Source of the DNA: an uncultured Acidimicrobiia bacterium
GTDB lineage: Bacteria > Actinomycetota > Acidimicrobiia > IMCC26256 > CALEDW01
DNA: 13,498 bases
Direction of reading: 5' to 3'
Assembly: GCA_937949585.1 (NCBI GenBank)
Contig: CALEDW010000027.1
Coordinates: forward strand, 1 to 13,498
Shown one piece after another: positions 1-7,328 of this stretch; positions within the stretch are counted from its first letter, which is position 1, and each line of letters opens with the position of its first letter. Below the pieces are notes generated by a model. The model had not been told where the DNA came from. It worked only from the letters and a program-made list of their open reading frames with translations, and made no database searches. The translations under genes and the position numbers were made by a program.

Positions 1-2
1 GG

Positions 3-803
3 GTGGACGACGGCCGGGTCCGGCCGCGTCGTGCCCCGGTGGCCCGTGTCGCCGAGGTGTTCCGCCGACCCGACGGTGCCTGGGAGCTCTACGCCGACGC
101 CTGGGTGGCACGGCGCTGCCGGGCCGCGGCGCCGGTCGCCGCCGACGACCTGTGGGAGGGGGTGCCGGTCGTGGTCACGGTGCCGCACCGGCGGGGGCGA
201 TGGTCGGAGCACTTCGACCCGGCGGTGATCGCCCGGATCCGCAGCTGGCGGCCCGACGTGATGCTGCGGTTCGGGTTCGGGATCATCCGCGGGGAGATCC
301 TCGAGGCGGCCCCGCTGGGCGTCTGGTCGTTCCATCACGACGACGAGCTCGTGTACCGGGGTGGCCCACCCTGTTTCTGGGAGGTCGCGCGGGGTGATCC
401 GCTGGCGGCGGCGACGCTGCAGCGGCTCACCGACCGGCTCGACGGTGGGATCGTGCTCGCCAAGGCCTGGTTCGCCACCGTCGGCGGCTCCTACGTCGCC
501 ACCCGTGACCGGGTGTACCTCGGGTCGGTGGACCTCCCGGCACTGGTGGTGCGGGCGTTGCGGGCGGGGGCCCGGATGCCCGGCGAACCGTCCCGCACCG
601 ACGCGGAGGTCCTGCGGGCCCCCCGCCCGGGTGCGCTCCTGCGGGCCGGCGTCCGGGCGCTCGCCGCTCGCCGCTGGGACCGGGTGAGCCCGGAGGGGCG
701 GCGGGTGGAGCTGCGCCTCCGGCCCTCGCCGCTTCGTACCGGGGCCGGGCCGGTGGGCCGGGCGGCGTCGGGCGGGCCGCCCACGCCGGGCGGATCGGCA
801 TGA
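3..803 (+). CDS. Formyltransferase-like protein of a glycan cluster (5' end cut by window)
   Basis: This resembles the formyltransferase fold (methionyl-tRNA or sugar N-formyltransferase type). The recognisable core spans about residues 50-155 of the visible part: an Arg/Phe/Gly-rich strand (RFGFGIIRGEIL, 89-100), the loop GVWSFHHDD (106-114), then YRGGPPCFWEV (118-128) and RLDGGIVLA (145-153). Classical enzymes carry an Asn-x-His...Asp triad. Here the Asn position reads Ser109, His111 is kept, and Asp147 fits the last member. The substrate is therefore unclear; a 10-formyl-THF-dependent sugar amine modification is possible but unproven. The family usually has more N-terminal sequence than is seen here, so the GTG at position 3 is probably internal and the true start lies upstream. 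The end overlaps the next gene by ATGA. The last 40 or so residues are Arg/Pro/Gly-rich and show no domain. From memory, similar His-His-Asp versions occur in bacterial polysaccharide loci. Confidence 0.7.
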   Translation: MDDGRVRPRRAPVARVAEVFRRPDGAWELYADAWVARRCRAAAPVAADDLWEGVPVVVTVPHRRGRWSEHFDPAVIARIRSWRPDVMLRFGFGIIRGEILEAAPLGVWSFHHDDELVYRGGPPCFWEVARGDPLAAATLQRLTDRLDGGIVLAKAWFATVGGSYVATRDRVYLGSVDLPALVVRALRAGARMPGEPSRTDAEVLRAPRPGALLRAGVRALAARRWDRVSPEGRRVELRLRPSPLRTGAGPVGRAASGGPPTPGGSA

Positions 804-2086
804 GACCGGCCCTCCACGTGATCGCCTCCAACGACCGGCGGGGCGCCGAGGTGTTCGCCACCGACCTCGTCGGTGCCCTGCACCGGCGGGGCCGGCCCGA
901 CGCGCTCGTCGCGCTCGCCCCCGCCCGCCACGGCTCGGGTCTCGGGCATCCCGTCCTCGGTGGCCCCGGCGGGCGGCACGGTCTCGCCCGGGCCGCCGGG
1001 ACCGTGCGGGCGCTGCGGCACCTGCGGCGTCTCAGCCGGGGCGGCCCGGGGCGCACACCGCCCCGGCCGCCGTCACCGGTCGCGCTCCCCACCGGACCCG
1101 GCCCCGCTCCAGGCGACGCCGACGCGGGCGTCGGGTCGCGCCCCGGTCGCGCCGATGCGGTCGCCGAGGCCGACGGCCCGCCGGTCCTCGTGGCCCACGG
1201 ATCGGCCGCCGTGCCCGCGGCGGCGCTCGTCACCCTCGGACGTCCCCGCCTCCGGGCGCCCGGGTCGTCGCCCGCACGGCGCGGGTTCGTCTACCGCAAC
1301 ATCGGCGACCCGGCGCACTGGACGGCCGGTGCCGCCCGCGCCGCCCGGGTCCGGGCGTACCTGCGGCGCGCCGAGCGCGTGGTGGCGTTGTGGCCCGGTG
1401 CCGCCGAGGTGCTGCACACACGCCTCGGCGTCCCGGCCGAGCGGATCCGGGTGATCCCCACCGGGGTCCCGGCCGAGCGGTTCCCGCCCGCCGGGGCCGC
1501 CGAACGGGACGCGAGCCGGGCGCGCCTCGGTGGGCCGTGGCCGGCACCGGGCGTGCCGACCGTGGTGGTGTGCGGGGCGTTGTCGGTCGAGAAGCGCCCC
1601 GGCGCCGCGCTCCGGGCGGTGGCCCGCCTCGACGGGGTGCACCTGGTGTTCGTCGGCGACGGGCCCGAACGGGCCCGGCTCGAGGCGCTCGCCGCCGAGG
1701 TCGCCCCCGGCCGCGTCCACTTCGTCGGGACGCTGCCCGACCCGGCACCGGCGCTCGCCGCCGCCGACCTGCTGCTCCTCCCGAGCGCCACCGAAGGCAT
1801 CGCCGCGGTGTGCATCGAGGCGGCGTTCACGCAGCGGGCGGTGGTCGCCACGGCGGTGGGCGGCACCCCGGCGGTGGTCGTCGACGGCACGACCGGCACG
1901 CTCGTCCCCGATCGTGCCGGTCGTGCGGAGGCGGAGCTCGTGCGGGACCTCGCCGAGGCGGTCGCCGCCACCCTGCCGGTCGCCGATCGGCTCGGCGCCG
2001 CGGCGCGCCCGTGGGCGATGGCCCGCTACGAGCTCGACGTCGTCGCCGACGCCTGGGCCGAGCTGCTGGCGGAGTTCGACCGGTGA
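800..2086 (+). CDS. Glycosyltransferase family 4 (GT-B fold)
   Basis: This 428-residue protein has the GT4 layout and probably transfers a sugar from a nucleotide donor to a lipid-linked or growing glycan in the cytoplasm. The N-terminal domain has the acceptor-side loop with RGAE (residues 14-17). The C-terminal donor domain begins near residue 250 with VVVCGALSVEKRPG (Lys265 in the usual phosphate-binding place), then LVFVGDGPER (282-291), VHFVGTLPD (306-314) and the EX7E motif Glu332-Glu340 (EGIAAVCIE). Residues about 80-127 are an unusual Pro/Gly/Arg-rich insert that looks unstructured. The ATG at 800 overlaps the preceding stop, which implies translational coupling. The end overlaps the next start by GTGA. 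Sugar specificity cannot be read from the sequence. Confidence 0.9.
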   Translation: MRPALHVIASNDRRGAEVFATDLVGALHRRGRPDALVALAPARHGSGLGHPVLGGPGGRHGLARAAGTVRALRHLRRLSRGGPGRTPPRPPSPVALPTGPGPAPGDADAGVGSRPGRADAVAEADGPPVLVAHGSAAVPAAALVTLGRPRLRAPGSSPARRGFVYRNIGDPAHWTAGAARAARVRAYLRRAERVVALWPGAAEVLHTRLGVPAERIRVIPTGVPAERFPPAGAAERDASRARLGGPWPAPGVPTVVVCGALSVEKRPGAALRAVARLDGVHLVFVGDGPERARLEALAAEVAPGRVHFVGTLPDPAPALAAADLLLLPSATEGIAAVCIEAAFTQRAVVATAVGGTPAVVVDGTTGTLVPDRAGRAEAELVRDLAEAVAATLPVADRLGAAARPWAMARYELDVVADAWAELLAEFDR

Positions 2087-3138
2087 GCGCCTCCCCCGGC
2101 CCGGCCCGACGGTCCGATGCGCTCCCGGGCCGGTCCGACGGTGTCGACACCGGGCCGGCGGCACCACCGTTCCTGTTCGTCGTCGGGTGCGGGCGTTCGG
2201 GGACGACCCTGCTGCGGGCGATGCTCGACGCCCATCCCCGCGTCGCCGTCCCGCCGGAGAGCTACTTCGTCGTGCCGATGCTGCGGGACGCCGACCGCTA
2301 CGGGCCGCCCGGCGCGCTGTGTACCGAGGCGCTCCTCGCCGACCTGGCCCGCTTCGCCTCCTTCGGGGAGTGGGGGCTGGAGCCCGGGGTCCTGGCCGAG
2401 CGCTGGGCCCACCGGCCGCCCCGCACCGTCGGCGACGCGTTGACCGACGCCTACCGCACCTATGCGGCGGTCAGGGGCAAGGACCGTTGGGCCGACAAGA
2501 CCCCGTTCCACGTGCTGCAGATGGACCTCATCTCCCAGGCGATCCCGGCGGCGCGCTTCGTGCACCTCGTGCGCGACCCCCGCGACGTCGCCCCGTCGAT
2601 CGTGAGGGCCCCGTTCGGGCCCGACCGGCTCCCCGACGCCGCGCTGTACTGGCGCCGCCACGCCGGGCGGGGCCGGGAGCTCGCCGCCGAGCTCGGTCCC
2701 GACCGGGTGATCACCGTGCGCTACGAAGATCTCGTCGCCGATCCCGAGCCCGTGCTCGGTCGGATCTGCGCGCTCCTCGACGTCGACTACGACCCGGCGA
2801 TGCTGCGCTACCACGAGCGGGCCGACGAGCTGCTCGGCGGGCTGCGGGTCGCCGGGCACCTCGGTGGGATCCGCGAGCCGCTGCGCCGGGACGGTCCCCG
2901 GTGGCCCACCGCTCCCCGCCGCGAGGTCGCGACCGTCGAGCTGCTCACCGCCGACCTGCTCGAGGCGTTCGCGTATCCCCCCTCGGGGGTGCGGCCCCGG
3001 CCGACGCAGCGCCTGGTCGCAGCCGGTCACCGGACGCGCTGGTGGGCCCGCCTCCGGTGGCGCCGCCTGCGGGCCCGGCTCCGGCGCGCCCGCGACCGCC
3101 GTCGACTCGGGCACCGAGCGCAGGGGTCCGACCGGTGA
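2083..3138 (+). CDS. Sulfotransferase, type A (first copy)
   Basis: PAPS-dependent sulfotransferase of the Sulfotransfer_3-like group, 351 residues. The 5'-phosphosulfate loop is VGCGRSGTTLL (residues 34-44). The 3'-phosphate site is VHLVRDPRDVAPS (160-172), with Arg164 and Ser172 as the expected binding residues. RYEDLVADP lies further on. It would move sulfate from PAPS to a hydroxyl or amine of the glycan. The GTG start at 2083 overlaps the upstream stop and has GGAG 8 bases before it; the frame stays open upstream, but that part antiparallels the GT4 gene's coding content and has no homology that I recognise. The C-terminus (residues about 319-341) is Arg/Trp-rich and basic, possibly amphipathic. 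It is a paralogue of the gene at 4159-5199, sharing near-identical DNA across the P-loop. Confidence 0.9.
   Translation: MSASPGPARRSDALPGRSDGVDTGPAAPPFLFVVGCGRSGTTLLRAMLDAHPRVAVPPESYFVVPMLRDADRYGPPGALCTEALLADLARFASFGEWGLEPGVLAERWAHRPPRTVGDALTDAYRTYAAVRGKDRWADKTPFHVLQMDLISQAIPAARFVHLVRDPRDVAPSIVRAPFGPDRLPDAALYWRRHAGRGRELAAELGPDRVITVRYEDLVADPEPVLGRICALLDVDYDPAMLRYHERADELLGGLRVAGHLGGIREPLRRDGPRWPTAPRREVATVELLTADLLEAFAYPPSGVRPRPTQRLVAAGHRTRWWARLRWRRLRARLRRARDRRRLGHRAQGSDR
2181..2238 (+). repeat. 58-base near-identical repeat, copy 1 (P-loop of type A sulfotransferase)
   Basis: This stretch matches 4215-4272 base for base except at two positions (2196 and 2235, T here against C there), and both differences are silent. 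It encodes the PAPS-binding loop and the helix after it. Outside this stretch the two genes diverge much more. Duplication is certain from the protein similarity; the short conserved patch could reflect strong selection with shared codon bias, or gene conversion. Confidence 0.85.
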
Positions 3139-4145
3139 GCGACACCCCGACGACCCCGGCCCCGTTGCTGCACGTCGGCTACTACAAGACGGCCTCCACG
3201 TGGCTCGAGCAGACCGTGTTCGGCGCCGCTCCGTTCCATCAGCCCTGGGAGCGGATCCCCTTCGCCGAGACGCTCATCGACGCCACCGACTGGGACTTCG
3301 ACCCGGGCCGCACCCGCACCCGGCTCGACGCACTGGCCCGGCCGGCCCCGCACGCCGGCGGCCCGACGATCCCGGTGGTGAGCCACGAGCGGCTCTCCGG
3401 CAGCCCCCACGCCGGGGGCTACGACGCGGCCCGGCTCGCCGAGCGGCTCGCCGCGGTGTTCCCCGGTGCCCGGGTGCTCGTCGTGGTGCGCGAGCAGCGC
3501 GACCACGTGCTGTCCTGCTACCGCCAGTACGTACGGGAGGGTGGCGCGACGTCGCTGCACACCTACCTGCACCCGCCGGGCGCCTCGCGTTGGGACATGC
3601 CCGCGGTCGATCCCCGCTTCTTCTGCTTCGACCGCCTCGTCGGCCGCTACCAGGACTTGTTCGGCGCCGAGCGGGTCGGTGTGCTCGCCTACGAGCAGCT
3701 GCGGGCCGACCCGGTCGGCTTCGCCGCCGCGGTGTACCGGCTCGCGGCCGTCGAGCCGCCCGACGGGCTCGTCCCCCGGATCCGCGACGCCGCGGCGCAG
3801 GTCGTGAACCCGGGGCTGTGCGGTGCCACGCTCGCCGCCAAGCGCTGGGTGAACTGGGTGACCTTCCGCGACCGGCTCAACCCGGCGGCTCCGATCGACT
3901 CGGCCCGCCTGCGCTACGCGAACCGGGAGGCGTTCCGGCGCCTCGACCGGCACGTCCCGGCCCGGCTGCGCGACGCCTCCGACCGCAGGTTGCGTCGGCA
4001 GGTCGAACGGTGGGCCGCGGGACGGTTCGGTCCCTCCAACCGCCGCTTGGCCGCCCGCACCGCCCTGCCGCTCGGGGAGCTGGGCTACGACCTCGGGCCC
4101 GGCGGCGAGGTGCCGCCGGGCGCCGGACCCGGCGGCGGCTGTTAG
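3135..4145 (+). CDS. Sulfotransferase, type B (first copy)
   Basis: A 336-residue sulfotransferase-like protein. The 5' loop reads HVGYYKTASTWL (residues 13-24), with Lys18 in the catalytic-base position. The 3'-phosphate element is VVREQRDHVLS (117-127), with Arg119 and Ser127. SHERLSG follows the style of this subgroup. It is clearly related to the protein at 5175-6161: shared HxGYxKTASTWL, ERLSG...GGYD, VREQ, a Tyr-Arg-Gln motif and a late NPxL segment, at similar length. The GTG at 3135 overlaps the previous stop (GTGA) and has AGGGG 8 bases upstream. The 13 bases around this start (3129-3141) equal those at 2077-2089 around the preceding gene's start. The C-terminal tail is Gly/Pro-rich. 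The acceptor is unknown; the context implies a surface glycan. Confidence 0.85.
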   Translation: MSDTPTTPAPLLHVGYYKTASTWLEQTVFGAAPFHQPWERIPFAETLIDATDWDFDPGRTRTRLDALARPAPHAGGPTIPVVSHERLSGSPHAGGYDAARLAERLAAVFPGARVLVVVREQRDHVLSCYRQYVREGGATSLHTYLHPPGASRWDMPAVDPRFFCFDRLVGRYQDLFGAERVGVLAYEQLRADPVGFAAAVYRLAAVEPPDGLVPRIRDAAAQVVNPGLCGATLAAKRWVNWVTFRDRLNPAAPIDSARLRYANREAFRRLDRHVPARLRDASDRRLRRQVERWAAGRFGPSNRRLAARTALPLGELGYDLGPGGEVPPGAGPGGGC

Positions 4146-4158
4146 GTTCGCCCCGCCG

Positions 4159-5199
4159 ATGCCGCCCGCCGCCCCCGCCCCGCTCCGTGACCGACAGGAC
4201 CGGTTCTGCTTCATCGTCGGGTGCGGGCGCTCGGGGACGACCCTGCTGCGGGCGATGCTCGACGCCCACCCCGAGGTCGCGGTGCCCTACGAGAGCCACT
4301 GGGCGGTGGCGCACGCCCGACGGCGTCACGTCTACGAACGCGGCCCCCTGTTCGACGTCGGCGCGTTCTGTGCCGACCTCGCCACCGACGAGCGCTTCGC
4401 CCGCTGGGGTCTGGACCTGGCCCGGGTCGAACGGTCGTTGCGCGACGAGCCGGTCGCCGCCTACCCCGATGCGGTGCGACGGGTCTACGCCCTCTACGCC
4501 GCGCAGCGGGGCAAGCCCCGCTACGCCAACAAGACGGGCAAGTACGTCCTGCGCATCCCGCAGCTGGTGGCGATGTTCCCCGAAGCGGTGTTCGTGCACC
4601 TGGTGCGCGACGGGCGCAACGTCGCGTTGAGTCGCCGGGCCGTGGCCTGGGGTTCCGACCGCTTCGACGAGGCGGTGCTGTCGTGGCGGGAGCAGGTGCG
4701 CGCCGGGCGGCGTGCCGCCCGCAGGTTGGGGTTGGGTCCACAGCGCTACCTGGAGGTGCGCTACGAGCACCTCGTCGCCGATCCCGAGGACGCCGCCCGG
4801 CGCCTGTGCGAGTTCCTGCACCTCGAGTTCCACCCGGCGATGCTCGACACCAGCGCCAAGGCCGACGAGATCATCGGGCAGGTCCTCGACCCGGCCGAGC
4901 ACCAGAACCTGCGGCTGCCCCCCACCCCGGGGATCAGGGATTGGCGCACCGAGATGACCCCGCGGGAGGCGGCGCTGTTCGAGGCGCTGGCCGGCGGGAC
5001 CCTCGCCGACTTCGGCTACCCCCGCGCCCCGCAGCGCCCGTCGCCCGGCGTGCGGGCCGAGGCGCTGGCCCGTGCCGCGGCCCGCCGGGCCGGGGGGCTG
5101 TGGGCGGAGGCCCGCAGCCGGCTGTGGTGGCGCCTGCACCCCGACGGTGAACCGGCGCCCGCCGCTGCGGCGCCTCAGGCGTCGAAGCGGATCCCGTAG
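4159..5199 (+). CDS. Sulfotransferase, type A (second copy)
   Basis: A 346-residue PAPS-type sulfotransferase and paralogue of the gene at 2083-3138. The 5' loop is VGCGRSGTTLL (residues 20-30) and the 3' site is VHLVRDGRNVALS (146-158), with Arg150 and Ser158. RYEHLVADPED follows. The ATG at 4159 lies 13 bases after the previous stop and has no clear Shine-Dalgarno sequence (only AGG at 4144-4146, rather far away), so this is the only + strand gene of the block that is not start/stop coupled. The C-terminal region carries a basic Trp-Trp segment (WW at 323-324) like its paralogue. Its last 25 bases overlap the tail of the converging gene. Divergence from the first copy in the acceptor-facing regions suggests a different sulfation site. 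Confidence 0.9.
   Translation: MPPAAPAPLRDRQDRFCFIVGCGRSGTTLLRAMLDAHPEVAVPYESHWAVAHARRRHVYERGPLFDVGAFCADLATDERFARWGLDLARVERSLRDEPVAAYPDAVRRVYALYAAQRGKPRYANKTGKYVLRIPQLVAMFPEAVFVHLVRDGRNVALSRRAVAWGSDRFDEAVLSWREQVRAGRRAARRLGLGPQRYLEVRYEHLVADPEDAARRLCEFLHLEFHPAMLDTSAKADEIIGQVLDPAEHQNLRLPPTPGIRDWRTEMTPREAALFEALAGGTLADFGYPRAPQRPSPGVRAEALARAAARRAGGLWAEARSRLWWRLHPDGEPAPAAAAPQASKRIP
4215..4272 (+). repeat. 58-base near-identical repeat, copy 2
   Basis: Partner of the repeat at 2181-2238, with two silent differences. It covers the codons of the PAPS 5'-phosphosulfate loop and the following helix in the second type A sulfotransferase. Both copies lie in the same orientation, about 2.0 kb apart, so homologous recombination between them could delete or duplicate the intervening type A/B unit. 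Confidence 0.85.
5154..5174 (-). terminator. Possible GC hairpin just after the stop of the - strand operon
   Basis: GGCGCC at 5154-5159 can pair with GGCGCC at 5169-5174, or alternatively CGCCG can pair with CGGCG at the centre. On the - strand this hairpin directly follows the stop codon at 5177-5175. There is no T-tract, so it would have to work as a U-less actinobacterial terminator. It also lies inside the coding end of the opposing gene. In DNA this GC-rich such stems arise by chance, hence the low confidence. Confidence 0.2.
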
Positions 5200-6161
5200 C
5201 GTTCGGCGAGCCGGGCGTTCGACGCCGCGTACCGGTCGCGGATCGCCCGCCGCTGGGCGTCGGTCAGCAACGACCGGCGGGTCGGCAGCCGCCGGGTGAC
5301 GGCCAGCGCCCCGGCCCGCCAGCGCGGGCCGAGGTGCACGGGCGGGTACGGGTTCAGCTCGCTGCGCCGCCACCGGTTGAGCGCCCGGTGCAGCCACAGA
5401 CCCCGGGCGGGGAGGCTCGGGTTCACCACTCGGGCGGCGTCCTCCGAGCGGAGGCCGCCGAACCCTTCGACGCCGCAGAACGACGCCAGCTCGGCGAGGA
5501 ACCGGTCGCGGTGCGCGGCGAGGTGCTCGTAGGCCCACAGCGCGACCCGCTCGGGGCCGAAGCGGGCGACGTAGTGGTCGGCGAGACGGTCGTACTCGTA
5601 GTACGCGGCCCGCGGCCCGACCGTCCGCCACCCCGGCTCGTCCGACCACAGCGCCTCGATCGGCCCGCAGAACCCGTGGGAGACGAGCTGGCGGTACTGG
5701 CTCTCGATCATCGCCGCCTGCTCCCGCACCAGCCAGCACACCTTCACGTCACGGCCGGCGAGCGCGGCGTGGAGGCGGTCGGCGATGCGGTGCGTGTCGT
5801 AGCCCCCGGAGGCGGCGTGCCCCGAGAGCCGCTCGGCCGACACGAGCACCACCGGCGGCCCCGGGTCGTCGGGGGCCCCGGCACCGGCCCGGGCGTGCGC
5901 CCGGGCGGCGAGCCGGTCGGTCACCAGGCGGTCGAGCGCGGTGCGGGCCGCGGCGGGGTCGAAGTCGGCGTCGTGCGGCGCGACGATCGCGTGCACGAAC
6001 GGGTTGAGGCGGGCCGGGCCGTCCTGCACCACCCGCACGAGGCGCGCCTGGGCCGGGAACACCACCCGTTGCAGCCAGGTGCTGGCCGTCTTGTGGTAGC
6101 CGATGTGCACCACCACCGGCAGCTCCTCGACCCGCGGCGCCGGGTTCGGCACGGGGCTCAT
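5175..6161 (-). CDS. Sulfotransferase, type B (second copy, inverted)
   Basis: A 328-residue sulfotransferase-like protein and paralogue of the gene at 3135-4145, but on the opposite strand. The 5' loop is HIGYHKTASTWL (residues 19-30, Lys24). The 3' element is WLVREQAAMIES (143-154), with Arg146 and Ser154. SAERLSG and SGGYD match the paralogue. The ATG at 6161 overlaps the upstream stop (ATGA) and is preceded by GAGGTG six bases away, which favours it over the longer open frame reaching 6467, whose extra part only mirrors the GT4 gene. It is the last gene of the - strand operon. Its stop lies inside the end of the converging type A gene. The acceptor is unknown. Confidence 0.85.
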   Translation of the reverse strand: MSPVPNPAPRVEELPVVVHIGYHKTASTWLQRVVFPAQARLVRVVQDGPARLNPFVHAIVAPHDADFDPAAARTALDRLVTDRLAARAHARAGAGAPDDPGPPVVLVSAERLSGHAASGGYDTHRIADRLHAALAGRDVKVCWLVREQAAMIESQYRQLVSHGFCGPIEALWSDEPGWRTVGPRAAYYEYDRLADHYVARFGPERVALWAYEHLAAHRDRFLAELASFCGVEGFGGLRSEDAARVVNPSLPARGLWLHRALNRWRRSELNPYPPVHLGPRWRAGALAVTRRLPTRRSLLTDAQRRAIRDRYAASNARLAERYGIRFDA

Positions 6162-7324
6162 CGCCGCACCTCGGGTACCTCCGACGTCGCGGCCGCCACC
6201 GCGGCGTACACCTCGCCGAGCGCGTCGCCCACCACCGCGGCCGAGAAGCGGCGTCGGGCCGCGGCGGCGATCCCCGCCCGGTCGTAGGTACCGAGACCGT
6301 CGATCACCGTGCGCAGCGCCGCGGTCAACGCCGCCGGGTCGCCGGCCCGGAAGCGCTGCCCGAGCGCCGGGCCGGTGAGCACCTCGGGGACCCCGCCCAC
6401 GTCGGGGGCCACCGCCGGCAGCCCGCACGCCTGCGCCTCGATGAGCGCCACCGGCAGGTTCTCCCAACGCGACGCCAGCACGAAGGCGTGCGCGCCCTGC
6501 AGCACCCGGGCCACCCCGGCGCCGTCGAGCCGACCGTGGAAGCGCACCCGGTCGGCGAGTCCGAGGGCGTCCCGGCGCGCCTCGAGCGCCGCCCGCTCCG
6601 TCCCGTCGCCGACCACCTCCACCGTCACGTCGCGACCGTCGGCCACGAGCGTCCCCACCGCGTCGAGCAGCAGGTCGTTGCCTTTCACCGGCGCGAACCG
6701 GGTGACGGTCGCCAGTCGCACCGGCGGTGACGGCGGCGGTGCCGTCGGCGGGCGGAACCGGTCGACGTCCACCGGGTTGGGCACCACCCGGTAGCGGCCC
6801 TCGGTGATCCCGAGGTCCCGGATCGCGGCGAGCAGCGACGCCGCGACCGGCATCACCATCGCCGCGTCGCGGTACACCGCCCGGGCGATCCGTACCCCAC
6901 GGGCGGTGACGGCCTGGTCGGGGTTACGGCGCGTCAGCTTCGACGAGTGCTCGGTCACCACGTAGGGCACGCCGGTGCGGCGGGCCAGCGCCGGGAAGTG
7001 GCGGCAGGCGGCGTAGAAGTGGCCGTGCAACACGTCGATGCGACCCCACTCCGCCTCGATCGCCGCGACCGCCGCCGCCGAGCGGCGAACCCAGGGGGTG
7101 TCGGCGAGCGGGCCGAGCAGGCGCCGGGGAAGCTCCCGGGGTACCACCAGCTCGTACCCGCCGGCCCGCGTCGGGTCGCGCCCCAGGAACGCCGGCCCCC
7201 CGACCGACGGGCCGTGCCGCCCCGTCACCGGGGCGACGGTGCGGACGTCGGCGACCCGGGCGGCGGCCTGCGCCCAGTTGTCGCCGAAGGTCACCCCCGG
7301 GGGCAGGAACATCAGCACCCGCAC
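6158..7324 (-). CDS. Glycosyltransferase family 4 (GT-B fold)
   Basis: This 388-residue retaining glycosyltransferase has HGHFYAA (residues 100-106) and VTEHSS (123-128) in the acceptor domain. VPNPVD (181-186) marks the domain linker. The donor domain has RFAPVKGNDLLL (209-220, Lys214), VEVVGDGTER (235-244), VRFHGRLD (260-267) and the EX7E pair Glu288-Glu296 (ENLPVALIE), followed by GLPAVAPDVGGVPEV. The GTG at 7324 was chosen because GGAGG stands 9 bases upstream and the protein then begins with the usual VRVLMFLPPG strand. A start at 7393 would add 23 residues that only overlap the preceding gene. It lies 4 bases after the preceding stop and overlaps the next start. The role is probably extension of the exported glycan; the donor sugar cannot be told. 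Confidence 0.92.
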   Translation of the reverse strand: MRVLMFLPPGVTFGDNWAQAAARVADVRTVAPVTGRHGPSVGGPAFLGRDPTRAGGYELVVPRELPRRLLGPLADTPWVRRSAAAVAAIEAEWGRIDVLHGHFYAACRHFPALARRTGVPYVVTEHSSKLTRRNPDQAVTARGVRIARAVYRDAAMVMPVAASLLAAIRDLGITEGRYRVVPNPVDVDRFRPPTAPPPSPPVRLATVTRFAPVKGNDLLLDAVGTLVADGRDVTVEVVGDGTERAALEARRDALGLADRVRFHGRLDGAGVARVLQGAHAFVLASRWENLPVALIEAQACGLPAVAPDVGGVPEVLTGPALGQRFRAGDPAALTAALRTVIDGLGTYDRAGIAAAARRRFSAAVVGDALGEVYAAVAAATSEVPEVRR

Positions 7325-7328
7325 CGGC

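Noticed and set aside
3027..4214. A 395-residue open frame on the - strand opposite the type B sulfotransferase
   Set aside because: The + strand frame has clear PAPS motifs and coupled start/stop overlaps; the antisense frame shows none.
2181..4272. Direct repeats as ends of a mobile element
   Set aside because: The repeats lie inside coding sequence of paralogous active-site loops; there is no transposase, terminal inverted repeat or target duplication.
3877..5739. A 620-residue open frame on the - strand
   Set aside because: It runs antisense to the A' sulfotransferase and in a shifted frame through the B' gene. Its composition is Arg/Gly/Pro/Ala-rich with no motif, as expected for shadow frames in GC-rich DNA.
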